This document shows positions 57,785 to 64,000 of a stretch of DNA of 64,000 nt, piece after piece. The position numbers and the translations under genes were made by a program. The DNA comes from Chinchilla lanigera (lineage: Eukaryota; Chordata; Mammalia; Rodentia; Chinchillidae). Location: assembly GCF_000276665.1 (NCBI RefSeq), contig NW_004955480.1, positions 6,193,011-6,257,010 of the forward strand, written 5' to 3'. The stretch's first letter is position 1. Each line of letters begins with the position of its first letter. The notes below the pieces were generated by a model that worked only from the letters and a program-made list of their open reading frames with translations, was not told where the DNA came from and did no database searches.

Positions 57785-60586
57785 TTTAACTAGTACTCAT
57801 GGCAGATACATAACAGAGTAACAAAGTCATAGGTCTAGAATTTTGAGAACTCACTTTACTTTATTAAAGTCTGTACCTAGGGCTGAATCTGTAATATAGT
57901 AATCCTTTCAAAAGTTTTTATGCACAGAATCTAGACAGGAAAGTGTGAATGGCCTAGAGCAACCTACAGCAAGTGCTAGAAAACTAACAAAATAATGCCA
58001 TCTTTGCATTTGAAGAATAGCACTTTGTCCTAAAGTAAAGCTAAATAAAAATTTTAAGAATTTTTGTTTGCTGGAAAATAAAACTTACAATGAGGAATCA
58101 TTTTTCTATACTTCATCCCCTTTCCTTTCTTATAGTTTTCTCATAAGTGTCAGCAATCCTATCATGTTATATGTGCTTACTTTTTTTTTTTTTACCGAAT
58201 TTACTTCTACTTTCTTATTTGCTTTTTTTAACTTGTTGTCAAGTTATTATATTACTTTTACAATATCTCATGGATTCAGTTTTGATGCAGCTAGCATGGG
58301 GGCAAATTTCACATATCAGTATCTGCAATGCTGATTTTACTATCTTTCCATGTAATTTAAAATGTACTATAAATTGTTTGAAATAGCTGCAATGATAATT
58401 TCTCCCACTTTTTTTATCAGCTTAAAAGCTCATGACCGTATTCAACTAGGTGGCCGTGGTCTATCAGACTGTTCCTTGTTTCACTCTTATTTGTCTACTT
58501 TCTTCTTTAAATAACCCAGCCTTTTTCATATGTTCTTCTTTAATGCCTGCTGCTCCAGTTTTGACTGTCCCTTTCATCATATCATCTACACTGCATCCTC
58601 AGTCACCTTTCAAAATTCAACTTCACTGTAGAGTCTTTTCTAAAGCACTCAATTCAAAACAGAGACATTTCTCCATTAATTCAAATTACCCAATTCTTTT
58701 CTGATGGTTGTGTGAAAAGTATGTATATTAAAGTAACTTTTTCCTTCAGAAGTTTCCTGTTAGAAGTTTTCATACTTAAATAATAAACTTTTTAGAGACA
58801 AGGAACAAATCTTTATAAACGTTAGAAAGGACTAAATGGAAAGAACATAGCTTCTTTGCAGCCTCTATCATAATCTGAAGCACAGGTGATTTCATCTTAG
58901 AAACTTAAGATGGAAAGTCTGTGAAACTTGAGTTAATATCTGTCCTCAAAAATTTGCTTTATTTGTTTTAATGTAAAGTGGCAGACTGTATAGTGATGGT
59001 TTGGGGGATGAAGATATAAATTAGGGAATTAGCAGCATAAGGATGACATTTAAATCCATGGAAATGGATGAGATTACCTAAGGATTTAAGGGATAGAATA
59101 ACTAGAGAAAGGAAGATTCAGTACCATACCTAAACAAGTGTTTAAATCCTTGTGTAGCAGAAGAGGAACCTTAAAGTAAGGGCCCTGAACTTTTATACTG
59201 AAAAGTAAGGCCTTTCACTAAGTAGAGAGAAGTGAGTGCTGTCACCATATGCAAGAGGCAAAAAGAACTTTATAATAAGAAGGATCCTTAGGTGCTGAGG
59301 AGATGTCATGTACATAGGTTGAATAGTATGTTGTTTAGTGAACATGGAGGTTCTAGATAACCAACTAGATGAATTTTAGCAGTGATGGAGATAGTAATCA
59401 TAACTTAGTAGGTTCAAAAGTAATTACTAAGATTCATTCAAGTTAACATTTCTAGTAGATTACTAATTTAAGAATCATGTTTCCTCAGATTTGGTGGCAC
59501 ACATTTGTAATTCCAGATGATCTGAGCAGTAGTTGGAGACATGTGGTGTAGGAATGTTTGTTTTTTAGATAGGAGATATAATTTAGAATTGAATTTGTTA
59601 TATCCACAGTTCTTTTATGTGCTGAATTTGAGCTGAGAGCTGATAGCAACAGAATATTGAGGCAAACATATTGGATAAAGAAAAGAAATAGGATAGTCTT
59701 GGCTCAAATCGCAAAGATGTGAGCTCCAAATTTCTCTTTTTGACTCAAAAAGTATTTCCAGTCAGGCTAATCATTAAGTTATGGTATGTGTGGCATTGGT
59801 GTGGTATCCATTTTAAATGAATGTTCCTTTACAAAGTTTATACTTGTCATCACATGTCTGGGTCCTATACTATATGCCAGTTGATTGGAATACAGTTCTG
59901 TGTTTCTTCCTGAGTTGTGAACTAGCAGTTGACTTTAGGAATCAAGTATCAAAATACTAGCTTTTTAATGGTAAAGTTATAAAGTTATGTTGAAAAACTT
60001 GACTCAGAACTGGGGCCAAAAAATAGAAATTGTATCTCTTTACTCCCTAGCCCCCTGATTTGAAGTTAACCTGAGGATTCTGCTGAAGTACCAAGGAAGC
60101 TCCATCCCAGTGAGGCAGAATAATCGGGAGGGTTGACCACCAATGAAAAAAGACTTTTAAAACATTATTCCACTAGGGCCAATTATCAGGATGTTGTTAT
60201 CGGTACTATTTTGTATCCTTTATGAAGACTGAAGAGTGGAGAAAAAGTCAAAAGCTTCTTTCAAAGTACTTGCCCCAAGATTGTGAAGTTTTTATGGGAG
60301 CTCTTGTTTTATGAGAGAGGCAGAAACTATTGATTGGGTCAAAAAACCTACTGTTTGCATTAGGTTTGGATTTATACCTTGCTTTTAAAAAATTTAGAAT
60401 GATTAGACATGCTAATGATTAGATTTAGTATAATATAATGAAAAGACAGGTAACAATTTTGACTTGAAGGATCCAGAAAGACTAGGCTTCACAGTGAAAG
60501 CAGGGGCAGCAAACATTGTGTCTGTAAGGGCTGGTTAGTGATTATTTTAGGTTTTGTTAGATTAGAAGCATAGTCAGGTGGGCAGG
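57785..60586. other. Intron 1, mostly unique DNA
   Basis: A possible diverged L2 block at 58480-58700 and a weak B1-like patch at 59488-59550 ('tttggtggcacacatttgta'). Frames at 58068-58386 are hydrophobic by chance of T-rich sequence. Nothing else recognised. Confidence 0.4.
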
Positions 60587-60690
60587 CATGGGCTCACTTA
60601 GCCATCCAGTCCTAGACACACTATAAAGGAGCACACTGTAATATGATTGTGGCAGTTAATATTCTGCCTGGATAGTTCACTCCCCCAGGG
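60587..60690 (+). repeat. Diverged intronic repeat, copy A
   Basis: Shares an ordered set of words with 61369-61485: 'catgggct', 'atccagtccta', 'gcaca', 'ctggatag' and 'ctccca(a)ggg'. Family unknown to me. Confidence 0.5.
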
Positions 60691-61368
60691 CCATCTGGTC
60701 TCTCTTGCAACTACTCTTCTCTGCTATTGCAGGGAGAAAGCAGTCTCTAAGTGAACGAACATGACTTTTTTCCAATAAAATATATTTTCAAAAATAGATA
60801 GATTTGACTTGCCAGCCATCGTTTACTGATCTCAGAGTTAAAGGTGGTAGCAGGAAGGTAGGGTATGGGGAACAGAGGGAGAGTAGACACAAAGACATCT
60901 AAGTGGAAATACTGATATATTCTGAAAATATTTAGCACTGTTTTATCTTTGGAAAATAGAGTGAGAGTAGAAAGTAGGATTGGAAGTATAAGTGATTGTT
61001 TCTAGAAAGAAGAAATTATGAGCCTTTGATTTTTTTTTTTCCATAGATAATAAGTATGATCAGATAAGTCAGTTTATTTTCATTTGGAACATCTGTTGTT
61101 GGTTCAGGTTTAAGGGTTTTTTGTTTGTAGTAGTTTTAAGCAGTTCAAACTGAAATAGCCCTTTTCAGTCAAAACTGAGAAAACAAGCAATCATCACTTC
61201 AGTATTTTAATTAAGATATTGGATTACTGGAGTCCTCTCAGATGGTACCTTTCTTTTCTTCCTAGACTTTCAGCAACTTGAGAAAGAGAGAAATAAAGGA
61301 ATGACAAAGATTGAAGCCAAAATACCATTCGCTACTAATAGAGGCTGCATTAGAGAGGAGTAGTCACA
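60691..61368. other. Intron 1, unique DNA, no feature seen
   Basis: AT-rich, nothing recognised. Confidence 0.45.
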
Positions 61369-61485
61369 TGGGCTGGTATAGGCAGACTTATCTATCCAGT
61401 CCTACTAGGCAAATACAGAAGCACAGCTTCATGTGATCTCTCTGAAGTTTTATTTTCCCTGGATAGCTGTCTCCCAAGGGTGAGA
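61369..61485 (+). repeat. Diverged intronic repeat, copy B
   Basis: Second copy of the segment at 60587-60690, same orientation, about 780 bp downstream. Similarity is patchy, so the copies are old or the element is longer and decayed. Confidence 0.5.
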
Positions 61486-61927
61486 GCAGCAGAACTGAGT
61501 TAACTCTGTCTGCTCAGTTACTTTTTCCAAAATCACCAGATAAGTTACGTTCGTTGTCTAGGGGTGAAGAGAGACACAGACTGTGCTAATGGAGCATGCT
61601 TCCTCATATAAACCAAGAACTGAGGAGACTTACATCTGTGAATAAGTGTACCAGAACCAAATGTACTGAAAACACATCGTAATTACATCTCCTGGATTTA
61701 AAAAAAACGCTAGTGTTGGAACAACTGAATTTTTTAAGTTCGAAAAAAAATCAGTAGATCTTTTAAATTAGGTTTTCCATAGGCCTATTTAGGATACTTG
61801 TAAGTAAAATGCATGTTTAGCTAAAGATACGCATCTTCCTTTGTATAATAGCTTTCAATTGACTTTTTAAAATTTAGAAGGAATAAGAATAATGTGATAA
61901 AACACCGTTTAAGTGGAAAAAAGCAGG
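61486..61927. other. Intron 1, unique DNA, no feature seen
   Basis: AT-rich, nothing recognised. Confidence 0.4.
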
Positions 61928-62274
61928 TACAGTTACCTCTATCTTTTCATGGATTTCATATTCATAGATTCAGCCAGCTTGAGTGAAAAATTTGGGAAGT
62001 AATGGTTATCTGTACTGAACATGTATGAACTTTTTTTGGATCATTATTCCCTAAATAATACACTATAACAACTATTTGTGTGGCATTTATGGTGTATCAG
62101 GTGTAAGTAGTAGTCTAGAAATGATTTGAAGTATACAGGAAGATATGCACAAACTATGTGCAAATGCTATGCCATTTTATATAGGACACTTGGGAACCTG
62201 CAGGTATTAAATATCTGCAGTGGGCCTAAAACCAGTCCTTCACTGATACTGAGGGATGTCTGTATTTTGACAAG
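61928..62274 (-). mobile_element. Tigger-type (TcMar) non-autonomous DNA transposon
   Basis: The left end TACAGTTACCTCTATC and the reverse complement of the right end (TACAGACATCCCTCAGTATC) are diverged inverted repeats, each starting at a TA. The interior ('tgtactgaacatgtatgaac', 'attccctaaataatacacta', 'aacctgcaggtattaaat') matches a widespread mammalian element read on the minus strand. Confidence 0.75.
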
Positions 62275-62403
62275 TGAGTTATCATTTTAATTAGCTCCAG
62301 TTATAGGTGCTTAGCACAGTTTATTTACTGGCATTTATTTTTTAAAAAGCCATTTGTTCTTCCATACTTCTTTCTTTTCCCTTTCTGAATAGTTCAGTAC
62401 TAA

Positions 62404-63390
62404 AACTTATCAAATGGGACCAAATAGGGTCAGTGTCCACACTGGGTGGAGTGTGTGGGAGGCACAGCCATGTCATATAATGAGTAGGGTGTCAGAGCCT
62501 GATGGGGTGAGAAGGATATCCACCTGGGTTTTTGTAATTGTGGGAGTGAGGAAATGTTTGCATAGGGGAGGATATGTTGTTGCAAGGTGTCAGAGCCTAA
62601 GCAGGATGAGTTTAGTATCAGTTAAGGTGTGTGCTTTGATATGGAGGAGGGTCTGTTGGTCTTAGCACCAGACTGGAACAAGATAAGAGGATGAGGAGAG
62701 TGTAGCTCTCAAAGCCCCCGCAGGTAGCAGGGAAATAGGAGGGCCTCTGTGTATTATTACAGCCTGATGTGGGTGTATTGAGAGTCAGGTAGGTTGAGGA
62801 AGAGACCATGCATGCAGGTCCTTCAGTAGAGTGTGTCAGTGGTGACACTGGATAACAATGGCATAATGTGTCATTGTTAAGTGCAAGGTGTCAGAGCCCA
62901 AGGGTGGAGTAGGAAGGAATCTCAGTAGAGGATCTGATCAGTACAATACAGGATATCAAAATCTATGCATGTTAGGAAAATATTCTTGGAGGAGAGGAGT
63001 ATTAGGTATGTGGAATAGGAGTCTTTAACAGAGTGAGAATATACACATGGTATAGGGATAATGCTGTTAGTACCAGGAGGGATGAGGAGCGTGTCTGTGT
63101 GGGGAATGGGAGATAGCCATAGTGAGGGTTGATTCCATACAAGGAGGCTAATCAAATAAATGTTAAGGATTATGGGAGAAAGATTTCTTTTTTTCTGAGT
63201 TGGTAGTTGCAAATATGGAAGTAGAAAAAACTAGAATGCTGTTTGTAGTGTTGAGTTGGAAATGAGGTATTGGTGTGACCTTGTGGTTTTCAGTGTGTGT
63301 GTGTGTGTGTGTGTGTCTGTCAGTGAGAAGAGATCTAGAGCAGTGATACACTAATAGCAGTGAGCATAATGTGTCATTGTTAATTTCCTG
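62404..63390 (+). repeat. G-rich degenerate repeat block in LCORL intron 1
   Basis: About 1 kb with strong strand asymmetry (G-rich + strand, few C). 'ggtgtcagagcc' recurs at about 62488, 62586 and 62886, with a related 'acagcctgatgtgggtg' near 62760. The 20-mer 'gcataatgtgtcattgttaa' occurs exactly at 62861-62880 and 63364-63383. Open frames on either strand here are composition artefacts. I do not recognise the family. Confidence 0.65.
63293..63316 (+). repeat. (GT)n microsatellite
   Basis: Twelve TG units inside the G-rich block. Confidence 0.95.
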
Positions 63391-63667
63391 ATTTTAGTGG
63401 TAGTTTTTGCAAGAGAGTGCCTTTGTAAGGAAATACTAATTTAAAAAATTGAAGAGTGATGGGATGTCATATAGGTTTATTCTTGACTGGGTGGGAAAAT
63501 AAAAGTTTTTACATAAGACATTGTCTATGTGATTGTTGTAAATTAAAAAACAAATACAGTACTTAAAAGCAATGTCATTAGTCTACTTATGTTCTCATAA
63601 ATTAATTGCTTCCAGGTCTAAAAATTATATAGTAATATATAGTTTTATAGATTTTTTAGCATTAGCA
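63391..63667. other. Intron 1, unique AT-rich DNA
   Basis: Nothing recognised. Confidence 0.45.
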
Positions 63668-63885
63668 ATTTCTCTTTGAAATAATAATAGCTGTTGTTTA
63701 TTGAATGTTTAACTTGTGCTAAGCACTATGTTAAGCACTTTTGTATATTGTCATATTTAATTTTCACAAATTAAATAGTGAGATTTTTGTCATTTTACAG
63801 ATCAGAAAAAAAAAAATCTAGAGAAGCTAATTGGCTGGCCCAGTATTTTCTAGTAAATGTGAAGTTAGAATTTACACCTGTGCAA
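63668..63885 (+). mobile_element. MIR SINE, long copy
   Basis: 'tgtttattgaatgtttaact', 'tgtgctaagcactatgttaa', 'gcacttttgtatattgtcat', 'gtcattttacagatcag' and 'aagctaattggctggcccag' follow the full MIR core and 3' order. Confidence 0.88.
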
Positions 63886-63889
63886 AAAT

Positions 63890-64000
63890 CTCTACTGGTT
63901 TTCATTTGACCTTTGGAGAAAGTCTAAGTTCAATATAGCTTTGAAAGCCCAGCATAACTTGCCCCTGCTGCATTGCCTTAGCCTTTTTGTTTTTGTATTC
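63890..64000 (+). mobile_element. L2 LINE fragment, cut by window edge
   Basis: 'gagaaagtctaagttcaat', 'gctttgaaagcccagcataa' and 'cttgcccctgctgcattgcc' match the L2 block 'aaagtccaaactcc ... cctgcatgatctggcccctgc'. Confidence 0.65.

Larger units (their letters stand above)
49999..64000 (+). other. LCORL: LCORL intron 1, 5' part (continues beyond window)
   Basis: No frame after 49992 encodes the text expected of LCORL exon 2 (the continuation after MHCVG), so the intron spans the rest of the window. Its first kilobase is CpG island. The remainder is AT-rich with transposable elements in both orientations and no further exon that I can recognise. Confidence 0.85.

Noticed and set aside
62414..63351. 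Frames in the G-rich block of intron 1
   Set aside because: Composition bias and repeat structure explain them. None has a recognisable domain.
49993..64000. Search for LCORL exon 2
   Set aside because: No frame matches the expected continuation of the protein after residue 50. Intron 1 is long in other mammals, so its absence is expected.
1..64000. CRISPR arrays, prokaryotic operons, replication origins or viral genomes
   Set aside because: None seen. The repeats are mammalian interspersed elements and microsatellites.

Overview
The window is mammalian nuclear DNA from a rodent. The repeats show this: tRNA-Ala-derived ID SINEs of one young subfamily, composite B1-dID SINEs, B1 monomers, L1 3' ends, MaLR/MLT1 LTRs, and ancient L2 and MIR copies. 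The ID consensus and the B1-dID elements point to a non-muroid rodent (squirrel-, dormouse-, beaver- or kangaroo-rat-like). I cannot fix the species.

Only one real protein-coding gene segment is visible. It is the CpG-island promoter and first coding exon of LCORL (ligand-dependent nuclear receptor corepressor-like), on the + strand with its start codon at 49842 and splice donor at 49993. About 14 kb of intron 1 follows, and exon 2 is not in the window. In other mammals the region upstream of LCORL is a long gene desert toward SLIT2, and the first 48.8 kb here fit that: repeats, AT-rich unique DNA and one processed pseudogene.

Layout: 1-1.6 kb, tandem L1 3' ends and a B1-dID with a nested ID. 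4.5-5.4 kb, L2. 8.2-11.1 kb, a cluster of L1 pieces including a decayed ORF2. 14.4-14.6 kb, a GA microsatellite with a 100-base gap. 16.5-24.9 kb, L1, several IDs and LTR pieces. 26.9-28.3 kb, an MLT1-like LTR split by an L1. 29.9-32.75 kb, a full-length processed TXNIP pseudogene on the - strand. 33.4-36.3 kb, LTRs and SINEs. 36.3-43 kb, mostly unique DNA with old L1 and MIR remnants. 44-48.3 kb, LTRs. 49.3-51.1 kb, the LCORL CpG island with a 380-base gap. 51-64 kb, intron 1 with an ID, two MaLR LTRs, a hAT-type element, two Tigger-type elements and a G-rich degenerate repeat block.

No novel multi-gene system is present. The items most worth a second look are the LCORL 5' region (an inverted pair of ZNF143/THAP11-type sites, a palindromic E-box, a start-stop uORF and an overlapping uORF that ends exactly at the exon 1 boundary), the hAT element in intron 1, the G-rich repeat block at 62.4-63.4 kb, and the ID family with near-perfect target-site duplications. 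Family names are given from memory of consensus sequences. No database search was run.
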